Positions 18,535 to 31,594 of a stretch of 64,000 bases of DNA are shown here, piece after piece. The notes under the pieces are model-generated. The model was not told the DNA's origin, did not search any database, and saw only the letters and a program-made list of their open reading frames with translations. A program made the translations under genes and the position numbers. Within the stretch, counting starts at the first letter, position 1. The number at the start of each line of letters is the position of its first letter. Source of the stretch: Verrucomicrobiota bacterium (GTDB lineage: Bacteria > Verrucomicrobiota > Verrucomicrobiia > Chthoniobacterales > Terrimicrobiaceae); NCBI GenBank assembly GCA_026398255.1, contig JAPLTG010000033.1:62001-126000 (forward strand). The letters are read 5' to 3'.

Positions 18535-18610
18535 TGGTGGGGGCAGCCGGATTCGAACCGACAACCAAGCGGTTATGAGCCGCCTGCTCTAACCGTTGAG
18601 CTATGCCCCC
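18535..18610 (-). tRNA. tRNA-Ile (CAT, lysidine type)
   Basis: Cloverleaf with acceptor GGGGGCA/TGCCCCC, anticodon loop CTCATAA (CAT) and T-arm with GGTTCGAATCC; CCA is encoded. The run GAGCAGGCGGCTCATAACCG closely matches E. coli tRNA-Ile2 rather than elongator tRNA-Met, so the C34 is probably changed to lysidine by TilS. Its 5' end overlaps the last ten bases of the HIT gene. Confidence 0.85.
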
Positions 18611-19164
18611 GGTGGCTGAGTGGTTTTACAGATACCCGAGCCGGGAACATTGGCAAGCCCCGCCTGAATTTCCAACAAGCGCGCGTAGAGGGGCTGAAGT
18701 CCATCGGGAATGATCCGCGTTCCGCCCGTGACGGCCATGAAATTCGAATCACCAACCCAGCGCGGCACGATGTGGATGTGCAAGTAATCCTCGACCCCCG
18801 CCCCGGAAGCCTTGCCAAGATTCCAGCCCACATTGAAACCCTGAGCCTTGACGGCCTCGGTCAGCAATTTCTGGGCATGAACGGCCAGATTCCAAAGATC
18901 GAGCACCTCCTCCGCGAGGACATCAGACATTTTTACCACCTTGCGACACGGCACCGCCATCAAGTGTCCAGCCGAGTAGGGATATTTATTCATGATCAGA
19001 AACGCAGTCCCCAGACGCTTCACCACCAAGTGCGCGGCGTCGTCAGTCGCATTGGCCGCCTCGGTTAAAAAATCGATCCCGCTCTGGTGCTCGGCCCGGA
19101 AATACTCGACACGCCATGGGGCCCAGATCGACTCGAGATGGTTCTTAGGAAATTCCTCGCTCAT
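18601..19164 (-). CDS. HIT-family hydrolase/phosphorylase
   Basis: A 187-residue cytosolic nucleotide-binding protein of the HIT superfamily, in the group with bacterial Ap4A phosphorylase-like proteins. The signature is YLHIHIVPRWVGDSNFM near residues 128-144: the central catalytic His and the last His of HxHxH are present, but the first His is Tyr. The N-terminal LESIWAPWRVEY is typical of this group. The stop codon TAG lies inside the 5' end of tRNA-Ile, and the start overlaps lpxB by four bases. Confidence 0.88.
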   Translation of the reverse strand: MSEEFPKNHLESIWAPWRVEYFRAEHQSGIDFLTEAANATDDAAHLVVKRLGTAFLIMNKYPYSAGHLMAVPCRKVVKMSDVLAEEVLDLWNLAVHAQKLLTEAVKAQGFNVGWNLGKASGAGVEDYLHIHIVPRWVGDSNFMAVTGGTRIIPDGLQPLYARLLEIQAGLANVPGSGICKTTQPPGA

Positions 19165-20348
19165 GGCATCAAGGATGCCTGACTTTCATTGACCGAGTCG
19201 AGCAACGCCTTCGCCGCACGCTTTCCAGCCCCTTCGGCCCGTAGCGTGCGCACAATTCCCTCAAGCCGCGCCGCCAAAGCCTCCCTCGCCACCGAGTCGC
19301 CAAGCAGCCGCAAAGCCTCCCCGGCGAGGGCCTCCGGCGAGGCATCCGATTGGATGAACTCCCGCACCACATGGGGCGCGCCAGACGCCGGCAGGCGAGG
19401 ATCCGGCGGGGGATTGACCAAATAGTTATTCAAAATATTCACGATCCCGAGGGCATTCACATCGAGCACCCGCTTGCCGACCTCGAAGGTCAGCCAGGCC
19501 GTCTTGTAAACCAGCGCGTAAGGCAGCCCGAAAAACGCCGCCTCCAAGGTCGCCGTGCCCGAGCAAACCAGCCCCGCCGTAGCCCGCTGCATCAAAGCGT
19601 GAGCCCCCCCATCCACCACGGTGACAGGAAAACCCTCCGCCATGCGTCGCATCATCGCAGCCCTCGCCGACCCGGCCGCCGCGGCCTCAAAACGCACCCC
19701 CGGCATCTTTTCAGCCACAATCCTTGCCGCACCGAGCATGGCCGGAAAATTCCGCTTCACCTCGCGCTCCCGACTGCCGGGGAACAACCCGAGGAGATTC
19801 TCCTCGCGAGCCAGCCCTCCCCGCTCCTCTGCCAGAGCCTCCAGAAGCGGATGCCCCGCGAAAACCGTATGCAGCCCGCTCGCCTCATACATCGGCGCCT
19901 CGAAGGGAAAAACACAGATCATCAAATCAAGAATCCTCGCCATCTTCGGAATTCGCGAGCGGTTCCATGCCCAAACCTGCGGGCTGATGTAGTAAAGAAT
20001 TTTCCCGGGATAGCTCCGAGACCGAAGCGCCTTCGCGAGACGCAAATTGAAACCCGGGTAGTCCACCAGCACCACCGCGTCGGGTTTTTCCGAAAGGATC
20101 GCACGAAGCCCCGCCTCGAACTTCCCGCGAAAATAACCATAGTTTTTTAGAACATCCCACAAGCCGACCACCGCCGCCCGTCCGATCCAGTTGTCAAACG
20201 GACCACCGCAAAGCGATTGCATCCTCTCCCCTCCCGCCCCGCCAAACCTTACAGATGGCCGCAACTCGCGAATGGCCCGCATCACCTCGAAGGCACGCGC
20301 ATCCCCGCTCTCCTCCCCGGCCACAAACCAAAAATACAGATCACGCAT
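19161..20348 (-). CDS. lpxB: Lipid-A-disaccharide synthase
   Basis: GT19 glycosyltransferase condensing UDP-diacylglucosamine with lipid X at the inner membrane during lipid A synthesis. The 395 residues show the family's N-terminal FVAGEESGDARA, the central ISPQVWAWNRSRIPKMAR with FPFE and FAGHPLLE, the nucleotide-binding LFPGSREREVKRNFP and VCSGTATLEAAFFGLP. It shares a four-base overlap with the HIT gene, so the two are probably cotranscribed. Its presence supports an LPS-bearing outer membrane. Confidence 0.93.
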   Translation of the reverse strand: MRDLYFWFVAGEESGDARAFEVMRAIRELRPSVRFGGAGGERMQSLCGGPFDNWIGRAAVVGLWDVLKNYGYFRGKFEAGLRAILSEKPDAVVLVDYPGFNLRLAKALRSRSYPGKILYYISPQVWAWNRSRIPKMARILDLMICVFPFEAPMYEASGLHTVFAGHPLLEALAEERGGLAREENLLGLFPGSREREVKRNFPAMLGAARIVAEKMPGVRFEAAAAGSARAAMMRRMAEGFPVTVVDGGAHALMQRATAGLVCSGTATLEAAFFGLPYALVYKTAWLTFEVGKRVLDVNALGIVNILNNYLVNPPPDPRLPASGAPHVVREFIQSDASPEALAGEALRLLGDSVAREALAARLEGIVRTLRAEGAGKRAAKALLDSVNESQASLMP

Positions 20349-20398
20349 GGGATCGGCCTGATTTTTTTACTCCCCCTCGCCCCGCTGGAAATCCCAGC

Positions 20399-20644
20399 TC
20401 AGTCATTCAAAACCCGCACCGGCAAGGCGACGAGGCTCGCATTAACTGGGTTCACGCTGCCGCTGTCGGAGATCACATCCGAAATCGCCACTCCGTTGAC
20501 CGATACAAGATCAACTTTCTGGATGCGAACCGCGGCCTCTTGGGCATGCGCTGTGGAAATCACCGGTGCATCCTTGAAAAGATGCGCGATGAGAGCTGCT
20601 GCGATAAGGGTCAGAACGATTTTCGTGTAGGCGTCGATTTTCAT
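20399..20644 (-). CDS. Small membrane-anchored exported protein, unknown function
   Basis: An 81-residue protein starting MKIDAYTKIVLTLIAAALIA: one N-terminal helix (about 7-24) or uncleaved signal, then about 55 residues probably outside the membrane, ending in short beta-like segments (VRIQKVDLVSVNGVAISDVI). Small proteins with a similar YTKxVLTxIA start occur in many environmental bacteria, with no assigned role. I prefer 20644 over the longer frame to 20707, which runs into tRNA-Gln. Confidence 0.6.
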   Translation of the reverse strand: MKIDAYTKIVLTLIAAALIAHLFKDAPVISTAHAQEAAVRIQKVDLVSVNGVAISDVISDSGSVNPVNASLVALPVRVLND

Positions 20645-20675
20645 AGTTTGGATGGGTTGCAAAAGGAGGGAGAGT

Positions 20676-20749
20676 TGGCTGCCTCGCATGGATTCGAACC
20701 ATGACAAATTGATCCAGAATCAATTGTGCTACCGTTACACCACGAGGCA
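20676..20749 (-). tRNA. tRNA-Gln (anticodon CTG)
   Basis: Acceptor TGCCTCG/CGAGGCA, D-arm TGGTGTAACGGTAGCAC (typical of tRNA-Gln), anticodon loop TTCTGGA giving CTG, T-arm ATGGTTCGAATCCAT, discriminator G and an encoded CCA. The leading U at position 1 is also typical for glutamine tRNA. Confidence 0.93.
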
Positions 20750-20878
20750 GTGGAAATCCCGCAAAACGGGACAAGGAATGTGAGTCGATGCGGCGTTTGC
20801 CGCAAGTGAAAAGTCGGCTTCAAATTCGACACCCGATACCCCTTGTGTTCCTCGCATAAATTGGCTTTTGTCGAGGAC

Positions 20879-22330
20879 ATGGATTCTGGGCAATCCGCAT
20901 CGATTGGGGATGGACGCTATGTGTTCGAACGACGGGTTGGCGTCGGGGGGTGTGGCGCGGTTTATCTTGCCTATGACACGGTTCTGAATCGCTGGGTCGC
21001 CATCAAGCAGATCGTAACCGACGACGGCATCTCCGATCCCTTCCTCGAAGCCCGCCAACTCGCGAGCCTCCAGCACCCGAACATCGTCACGATCTATGAC
21101 TTCTTCCGTTCCGAAGGCCAAACCTTCGTTGTGATGGAGTATATCTCGGGTCAAAATATCAACGAGCTCTCCGAACCGATGGCGCTCGATTTTTTCGCCA
21201 CCTTTGCCCGCCAATGCCTCGAAGCCCTCGGCGCCGCCCATGCGATTGGATTGGTTCACCGCGACATCAAACCCGCAAACATCATGCTCGCCGCCACCCC
21301 TTCAGGCGGCTTCCAAGCCAAGTTGCTCGACTTCGGGTTGGCCAAAGTCATGAGCGAACCGAGCCAGCAAACGATGGATCACTCGGGTGCCATCACCGGA
21401 TCGATTCACACCATCTCGCCCGAGCAACTCAACCGCCTCCCCATGGATCAGCGCTCGGACCTCTACTCGCTGGGTTGTGTTTTCTACAAGGCGCTCACCT
21501 TTCAGTTTCCATTCCAAGGGGATGACGTCCCCTCGCTCATCGCCGCCCATCTTCAACACGATTTCACTCCGCTCTCGAAAGCCCGACCCGACCTTCCCAT
21601 CGCACTCGCCGCCTGGGTGGAAAAACTTTTCGATTTCAACAAGGATGACCGCCCGCAATCCGCATCCGAGGCCCTTCAGGGTCTCGAACCCTCCACCAAA
21701 ACGCCCTCTCCGAACAAGCGCCCCGACCTGCGCGGCAAACCCTCCCTCGCCAATCCCCTCACCTCTCCGACTCCACCTCCACCGAAAAAAAACAAACCAA
21801 ATCCTCCCGCAGAAGTCGATGAGAGCCCGACATCCAAAGCCACCCCATTCCATCGCTCGCAGAATTTCGTGATCGCCATGGCGGCGGTGATTGCCGTTTG
21901 CACGACTCTCACGATCCTCGCCCTCACCGGCAATTTCGGAGGAGTCACATCCCGCCCCTCGCCCTTCGCCAAAAAGGAAAAGCCCACGCCCACACCAGCC
22001 GAAAAGACATCCTTCAAGTCCACCGATCGCGGGGAAATCAAAGACAAAGCCGGCAAACAAATCACCGTCACCGGCGTTATCGACCGCTTGGAGCACGGTG
22101 AAAAGAGCCGCTATCTGGTTTTCGCCGAGTCCGACCCCCGCAGCGGTGTGATGGTTTCCTACGACCCCGCAAAAACTGAAATCTCGGAGTGGATGCTCAA
22201 ACGCAAATTCGTCGGCCAAAAAGTTCGCGCCAATGGAACCGTTCAACTCGACGGGAGCCGCTTGCTCCTCGAGATATCTTCCATGGACGACCTCACACTC
22301 CACGCCGATGAGTCCCCTGCCTCAAAGTAA
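20879..22330 (+). CDS. Membrane Ser/Thr protein kinase with extracytoplasmic OB-like domain
   Basis: Hanks-type kinase of 483 residues. The kinase domain (about 10-270) has a glycine loop VGVGGCGAVYLAYD, the ATP lysine in VAIKQIV, catalytic loop VHRDIKPANIM, DFGLAK, and SPEQL in place of APE, so it looks active. A Pro/Lys-rich juxtamembrane part follows, then one membrane helix (about 335-357, AMAAVIAVCTTLTILALTG). The last 100 residues contain ITVTGVIDRLEHGEKSRYLVF and resemble an OB-fold, probably a periplasmic sensor or binding module. The ATG at 20879 follows GAGG closely; an upstream ATG at 20843 is less likely. Confidence 0.9.
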   Translation: MDSGQSASIGDGRYVFERRVGVGGCGAVYLAYDTVLNRWVAIKQIVTDDGISDPFLEARQLASLQHPNIVTIYDFFRSEGQTFVVMEYISGQNINELSEPMALDFFATFARQCLEALGAAHAIGLVHRDIKPANIMLAATPSGGFQAKLLDFGLAKVMSEPSQQTMDHSGAITGSIHTISPEQLNRLPMDQRSDLYSLGCVFYKALTFQFPFQGDDVPSLIAAHLQHDFTPLSKARPDLPIALAAWVEKLFDFNKDDRPQSASEALQGLEPSTKTPSPNKRPDLRGKPSLANPLTSPTPPPPKKNKPNPPAEVDESPTSKATPFHRSQNFVIAMAAVIAVCTTLTILALTGNFGGVTSRPSPFAKKEKPTPTPAEKTSFKSTDRGEIKDKAGKQITVTGVIDRLEHGEKSRYLVFAESDPRSGVMVSYDPAKTEISEWMLKRKFVGQKVRANGTVQLDGSRLLLEISSMDDLTLHADESPASK

Positions 22331-22336
22331 AAAACC

Positions 22337-22602
22337 ATGTCCTCTTTCCTCCGCCTCGGCACTTTGATTCTTTGGCTCACGATCCTCTCCTGGTGGATCC
22401 TCGCGGGCAGGAATCCGGGCTGGACCAAAACCTCCGTCTCCACCATGGAAACCGACCCCGTCACCGGCATCAACTATCCCGTTTGGAAAAAACAATTCGT
22501 CCCCGGCCTAGACCTCCTCGCCGTGGGAACCGGTTGCGCCGTCGTCCTGTTTGGGGTTTCCTTCCTGCCTTTCCTCTCCCGGAACACCAAAAACCAACAA
22601 CT

Positions 22603-22606
<4 letters not shown>
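22337..22606 (+). CDS. Small two-helix membrane protein, unknown
   Basis: An 89-residue protein with helices at about residues 4-23 (LRLGTLILWLTILSWWIL) and 58-80 (LLAVGTGCAVVLFGVSFLPF), joined by a polar loop. No known family is recognised. It starts six bases after the kinase stop and its own stop overlaps the YceI start as ATGA, so it is translationally coupled to both neighbours. Confidence 0.6.
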
Positions 22607-27076
<4,470 letters not shown>

Positions 27077-27080
27077 CCCC

Positions 27081-27724
27081 TTGGAACGACCACTGCATTT
27101 CGAGTGGTTTCGGCTCAATGAATTGCTCGCACAGAACAACGTGAGCTTCCCGAAAAAGCTTTTCGACCTGTCGCCGCTGCGTCGAGCCCAGCCCACCCCG
27201 CGCGGCGGCGAGGAGTTGGATGCGATAGTTGAATTGCTTGTCGGTGACTCACCCGCAAACGGAAGCTGGCGCAGGCGATGATCGATCCGCGAGGCCCATT
27301 CAAGGACGCCGATACCGGGGGCGAGGTCATCGAGATCAACAGGAATGCCGACCGCCTGCGCACCATCGAGCGCAATGTGGTGCTCATTCCCGACCCCTCG
27401 CTCGCAGCCTCCGCCAAGGTAGAACTTTTCGGTGTTGGCGAGAAAGTCGTCCAGGCTGGTCATCCCGACGAGGCGTTCTTCCTCCTCTTCGGCGGACAAG
27501 TGAGTCTCGAAGACGGGACAGTGTCCAAACCCATCACCAGCCTCTCGGATGGCGAATTCCTCGGCGAATCGGTGCTCCTCTAGAGAGAACCCAGCCCGGT
27601 CAACGCCACGCTTCTCCACATAGAAGGCACCGCCATGAACCAACTCATGCAGCGCCAACCCGGCTTCGCCCTCAAGATCAGCCAATTCATCGACGAACGC
27701 CGCAAACTCATTCGGAAAGCATAA
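27081..27724 (+). pseudogene. Decayed mechanosensitive-channel-like gene with cNMP-binding domain
   Basis: Fragments in two frames read as one broken protein. In the first frame a piece with LNELLAQNNVSFPKKLFDL resembles the region before an MscS core. Near 27250 a shift leads to GGEVIEINRNADRLRTIERN and VVLIPD, similar to the MscS beta domain. This joins directly to a cyclic-nucleotide-binding-like domain (VELFGVGEKVVQAGHPDEAF, then SDGEFLGES), which is cut by an in-frame TAG at 27581-27583 and continues to TAA at 27722. Several membrane parts are missing. Family identity is tentative; the broken state is clear. Confidence 0.5.
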
Positions 27725-27746
27725 GCCGCCCAACCCCAACGCGCGG

Positions 27747-27794
27747 CAGCGCCCCCTCGAAAACCCCATGGAGGGCGGTGCTCCGTCGCCGCCG
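27747..27794. repeat. 48-bp direct repeat, copy 1
   Basis: Begins CAGCGCCCCCTCGAAAAC and ends TGCTCCGTCGCCGCCG. It matches copy 2 at 27888-27935 at 45 of 48 positions. It contains the small inverted pair GGAG/CTCC, and the surroundings are GC-rich and non-coding. Confidence 0.8.
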
Positions 27795-27840
27795 TCTCCC
27801 CCCGCGCGCCAGCGCGGCCCTATCACATTGCCTAAAACCC

Positions 27841-27860
27841 GGACGACACGGAGGTCGTCC
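27841..27860. repeat. Short hairpin between the two direct repeats
   Basis: GGACGAC at 27841-27847 pairs with GTCGTCC at 27854-27860 over a six-base loop. It has the form of intergenic palindromes scattered through verrucomicrobial genomes; that comparison is from memory. Confidence 0.5.
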
Positions 27861-27887
27861 CTCCAACGCCCCGCGCCATCGGCGCGA

Positions 27888-27935
27888 CAGCGCCCCCTCG
27901 AAAACCTACTGGAGGGCGGTGCTCCGTCGCCGCCG
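27888..27935. repeat. 48-bp direct repeat, copy 2
   Basis: Second copy of the repeat at 27747-27794, with three mismatches clustered in the middle (ccca against ctac). It ends 29 bases before the stop codon of the CIA30 gene. Confidence 0.8.
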
Positions 27936-27964
27936 ATTCTCGGGGCGAAGAGCGTGTGGGCAGG

Positions 27965-28456
27965 TCAGCGCAAGCGCACTTGCGTCATGGTTTTTCCTGG
28001 GAAATTCGGCTTCTCGAGTCGGTCGCCGCGGAAGTGGGGGGTCATGTCTTTGAAGGGAATCTCGAGGGTTTGCCAATCGGTGCCGGTCTGGAATTCGGCT
28101 TGGTAGTAGTGGCGTGCGCCGGGAGTGGCCTCGGTGAGGAGGCGGTAGCGTTTGCCGTCGCCGCGGAGGCGCATGACGAAGGTCGAGTAGGGGCTGACAT
28201 CAATGGGGTCGAAGTTCCATCGCACGGAGGAAAAGCCGCCGTTGTTCTCGAGCGAGACATTCCCGGTGAATGTCGCGTGGCCTTCGTTGTTGAGCTGGAA
28301 GCGCCCTTTCGAGAGGCCGCCCATGACGCCGTCGTCCTCGATCATCCAACCGGAGGTGTCGCCGTCTTTTTTGAAGTCGAAGAGAATTTTTTGCTCTGCG
28401 TGTGCCGAGGTGGGTAGCGAGAAGGCGAGGGCAAGGAGGAGTGCGGAGCGGATCAT
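27965..28456 (-). CDS. CIA30-family exported protein, probably C-terminally shortened
   Basis: A 163-residue protein with signal peptide about 1-19 (LLLALAFSLPTSAHA). The mature part matches the CIA30/galactose-binding-like fold: FKKDGDTSGWMIEDDGVMGG, then SLENNGGFSSVRW and a central FVMRLRGDGKRYRLL. The family normally ends with a strand of the kind IGFMIADKQAGPFRLEI; here the frame stops at TMTQVRLR just before that, and no other frame supplies it. The stop lies next to the direct repeats. The ATG at 28456 starts the signal peptide; the longer frame is not supported. Confidence 0.75.
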   Translation of the reverse strand: MIRSALLLALAFSLPTSAHAEQKILFDFKKDGDTSGWMIEDDGVMGGLSKGRFQLNNEGHATFTGNVSLENNGGFSSVRWNFDPIDVSPYSTFVMRLRGDGKRYRLLTEATPGARHYYQAEFQTGTDWQTLEIPFKDMTPHFRGDRLEKPNFPGKTMTQVRLR

Positions 28457-28635
28457 GGCGTAGAACACTACGCGCAGGTCGGGGCGGTGGATGTCTTGGG
28501 AAAAAACTTCCCGCCTCGGCGAGCACGGCGTCGCAGGTGAGAAACAGCGCGATGGCCTTGGAGCCGCCAGCCGACGCCCAAGTTCTCGCACTTTTTCTTT
28601 CACCACTCATCGGATATGGCATTTTATACCCTCTC

Positions 28636-29643
28636 ATGAGCACCACCTCCTCGGATTCGCCGATCCTCCACGAGCCAGTTGGAACGACTTTCAAGGTCGC
28701 TGCCTCGTTACTGGCCGCTTTTCTTGTCCTGCAAATCGCCGCGGTGACTTGGTATTTCCTGCCTCGACTCCAGCAGGCCATCGTCAGCCAAGTCGTGACC
28801 GAAAAACCGCCCGAAGCCAAAGTGGAACCTGCCGTGGCGGCCGCGACACCCATCTCCCAGCCCACCGCCACCCCCACTCCGCAGCAACCAGACGACGCAA
28901 CCTACGAGAAAATCACGGCGCTTGTGGCGGAGTCGGACAAGGCCTTTCGAATAGGGGAATACGACATCGGGTTGGAAAAAATCCGTCAGGCCGATCGCCT
29001 CTTGCCGAACGATGCGGGCATCCTTCTTCGCATCGCCCGGCTTCATGAAAAGCGCAGCGAAACCGAGGATGCGGCGTCTATTTATAATACGGTGCTCGCC
29101 CTGCCGGATTTGGGCCAGGAATTGCGCGCCCAGACACGCCGCAAGCTAGGGATGCTGGAAAATGCCAAGGCCCAGGCTCCTGCCGAGCTGACCATGGTCG
29201 CCGCCGAGAAAGGCGCGGACGCCCGTGACGAGTTCGGCCTCCAGCCCGGAGCCATCCTCGGCATCGTGGATACCAAGCTGATCGATGGTGCCGAAGGTAA
29301 GAAAAACCTCCGCATCTCGATCAAGTCCCGCCCCGGCCAAACGATCGATTCCCAGCAAATGCGAGTTCATGTTTACTTCTACGACAAGGATCCGGCCGGA
29401 AACATCGAACTCACCGAGTCGGACATCCTCACCGAGTGGATCAGCCCGCCGGTGAATTGGAGTGAGAACGAGCCCGAAATCCTCGACACCACCTACACCC
29501 CGCCCTCGGATCCGAGTTTCTCATTCATCGGATATGTGGTGGGCATCTACTACACTGGGGAACTCCAAGACACCCGAGCGAACCCCGGTTCCCTGGCCAC
29601 CGAGCACCCCTTGCCCCTTTATCTCACCAACGAGAATCCGTGA
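28636..29643 (+). CDS. Membrane-anchored TPR protein of the pseudokinase module
   Basis: A 335-residue protein with a short cytosolic N-terminus, one helix (about 18-40, VAASLLAAFLVLQIAAVTWY), a Pro/Ala/Thr-rich linker (about 55-80) and TPR-like helices (about 85-175, including FRIGEYDIGLEKIRQADRLL). The C-terminal 150 residues look beta-rich (LRISIKSRPGQTIDSQQMRV, HVYFYDKDP). No enzymatic motif is seen. Its stop overlaps the next gene's GTG by four bases, tying it to the receiver/pseudokinase protein. Confidence 0.7.
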   Translation: MSTTSSDSPILHEPVGTTFKVAASLLAAFLVLQIAAVTWYFLPRLQQAIVSQVVTEKPPEAKVEPAVAAATPISQPTATPTPQQPDDATYEKITALVAESDKAFRIGEYDIGLEKIRQADRLLPNDAGILLRIARLHEKRSETEDAASIYNTVLALPDLGQELRAQTRRKLGMLENAKAQAPAELTMVAAEKGADARDEFGLQPGAILGIVDTKLIDGAEGKKNLRISIKSRPGQTIDSQQMRVHVYFYDKDPAGNIELTESDILTEWISPPVNWSENEPEILDTTYTPPSDPSFSFIGYVVGIYYTGELQDTRANPGSLATEHPLPLYLTNENP

Positions 29644-31592
29644 AAATTTTTGCGGCACTCAATGAGGCTTCCTCCGCCGAGTCGGTGGCATCATTGTTTG
29701 TCGAGCTGTGTTGGCCTCGCCCGTCGCTGGCATTCCATTGCGACGAGGCCATTCGGGAGATCGAGGCCGCGGGAGGTTGCGACCTTTTGCTCTTGGATGT
29801 CTTCCTCTCGCCGCTCGGGGGATTCACTCTCCGCGATATCCTCCGCGACCGCTACCCCCAGATGAAGACGCTTTTCGTCTCGTCTCGCGACATCTCCGCC
29901 TATGCGGGGCTTTTGCAAGGGGCACCATTTCTTCCACTGCCTCTGGAGACAAACGCCCTTCGCAGCTGCTTGGAATCCATGTTCCCCGCCCCGGCGGCGG
30001 TCCATTTGACCGGCACGATTTTTGGTCATTTCCATGTCCGCGAAAAACTCGGCGAGCGCGAGGGAGTCGAAATTTTTCGGGCCCGAAAAACACACAGCGG
30101 CCATCAGGTGATGCTCCATGTGTTGATTCAGGAAAACCCACCGTGCCCGAAGAAGGGCGCGGCGTTTTTGGATGAGGCCCAAGCCAAGATGCGACGCTCA
30201 CACCCCCGCATTCTGGAGGTCTTGGACACCGGAACGGCCGAGGGACGCGAGTTTTTCACCACGCCGTTTTTGGGGGGCGCCACGCTGGAAATCTTGCTGG
30301 CGAGCGGCGGCAAGATCGACTCCTCCACCGCGCTGCAAGTGATCGGTTTGGTCGCCGAGGTTTTCGGCGATTGCGAAAGAAAAAACATCCCGTTCGGCCC
30401 GCTGATCTCCGCGGCGATTCTTTTGCCCAAAAACGCTCTCCCCCGCCTCGCCAACCTCGCGCTTTCCGGAGAGGGCCCTTCTCAAAATCCCAGCCTATCG
30501 ATGCAAACCCTCGGCCGTTTGATCCTCGAGGCCTTGGACTCCTCACCCGCTTCCGAATCAGCGAGAAGCGTCGCCCTGAGATTAATAGATTCCGAAGCGA
30601 ATCCTTTATCCTGGGAAGAGGTCGAGAAGCTTTCGTGCCCCGCCCCGCCGAAGCCAGCAACTCCTTCTCCCACTCCCCCGCCAACCCCTCCACCACCGAA
30701 AAAACACAACCCCACCCCGATCATCGCCGGCGCGTTGCTCCTTGTGAGCGCGGCGCTCGGCCTCTGGTTTTTCATGAGGCCCTCGACGATTGAGGTCCAA
30801 GTCCCCTATCTCGGCGCCCTCGTGGAAATTCCCGCCGGACCATTCGACTTCCAAGGCCAGCCTGCCAGCCTTCCGGCGTTCTATATTTCCAAATACGAAG
30901 TCACGATTGCCGAATATCAAAAGTTCCTCGAGGACCTCGAGCGCCACCCTGAAAAGAGCGCCGAGATCGCCCATCCGTTCCAACCTCCCGGCAAGTCTCA
31001 TGTGCCAAAAGGCTGGGCGGACCAAACGCAAGTCACGCCGCCGTCCCCCGGTTATTTCAAACGCGCCGTCCGCGAGGGCCAATATCTCGGCGCAACCCTC
31101 ACGCCCGACTCTCCGGTTTTCGGAGTCGATTGGTTCGACGCCTACGCTTACGCAAAATGGGCCGGACGCCGCCTTCCCACCGAGCGGGAATGGGAAAAAG
31201 CCGCCCGCGGCCGTGCCTCCTCGCGTCACCCGTGGGGCGAGACGCATTCCGAGGATTTGGCGAATCTCGGCTTCGATTTCACCCCCAGCCCCGATGCCAA
31301 AATCGGCGGAGAGAAAGATGGTTTCAAACGATGGAGCCGCGTGGATTTGCCAACCACCGACCGCAGCGATTACGGAATCCACGGCATGGCGGGCAATGTC
31401 TCGGAGTGGACTGCAATTTGGGTGAAAGATGGAAACGGCCAGCGAGTCCCCGTTTCTCGCGGCGGCCACTGGATGACTGGCTTTGGAAATAGCACCGACA
31501 CGGCCACAGCGACCCGTCGCGCCATGGATTTGACCCCGCTGCAAACCTCGGACACGATGGGCTTCCGAACCGCTGCCGACAAACCCGACTAG
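29640..31592 (+). CDS. Receiver-pseudokinase-membrane helix-SUMF-like multidomain protein
   Basis: A 650-residue protein starting at GTG. Residues 1-115 resemble a response-regulator receiver (phosphoacceptor-like Asp in DLLLLDVF, FVSSRD). About 125-330 is a protein-kinase fold (FGHFHVREKLGEREGVEIFR) lacking the ATP Lys, the HRDxKPxN loop and DFG, so it is probably inactive. A Pro-rich stretch and a helix (about 362-380) follow. The C-terminus (about 390-650) is a sulfatase-modifying-factor/FGE fold (YEVTIAEYQKFL, RLPTEREWEKAARG, GMAGNVSEW, GFRTAAD) without the catalytic Cys pair. Pkn1-type kinase-FGE proteins are the nearest known arrangement. Confidence 0.8.
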   Translation: MKIFAALNEASSAESVASLFVELCWPRPSLAFHCDEAIREIEAAGGCDLLLLDVFLSPLGGFTLRDILRDRYPQMKTLFVSSRDISAYAGLLQGAPFLPLPLETNALRSCLESMFPAPAAVHLTGTIFGHFHVREKLGEREGVEIFRARKTHSGHQVMLHVLIQENPPCPKKGAAFLDEAQAKMRRSHPRILEVLDTGTAEGREFFTTPFLGGATLEILLASGGKIDSSTALQVIGLVAEVFGDCERKNIPFGPLISAAILLPKNALPRLANLALSGEGPSQNPSLSMQTLGRLILEALDSSPASESARSVALRLIDSEANPLSWEEVEKLSCPAPPKPATPSPTPPPTPPPPKKHNPTPIIAGALLLVSAALGLWFFMRPSTIEVQVPYLGALVEIPAGPFDFQGQPASLPAFYISKYEVTIAEYQKFLEDLERHPEKSAEIAHPFQPPGKSHVPKGWADQTQVTPPSPGYFKRAVREGQYLGATLTPDSPVFGVDWFDAYAYAKWAGRRLPTEREWEKAARGRASSRHPWGETHSEDLANLGFDFTPSPDAKIGGEKDGFKRWSRVDLPTTDRSDYGIHGMAGNVSEWTAIWVKDGNGQRVPVSRGGHWMTGFGNSTDTATATRRAMDLTPLQTSDTMGFRTAADKPD

Positions 31593-31594
31593 CC

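Noticed and set aside
18535-18610. Elongator tRNA-Met
   Set aside because: The D-arm, anticodon stem and variable region match tRNA-Ile2 more closely, so the CAT anticodon is read as lysidine type.
29640-31592. Annotation as an active formylglycine-generating enzyme or active kinase
   Set aside because: The catalytic cysteines and the HRD, DFG and ATP-lysine residues are absent, so neither activity is supported.
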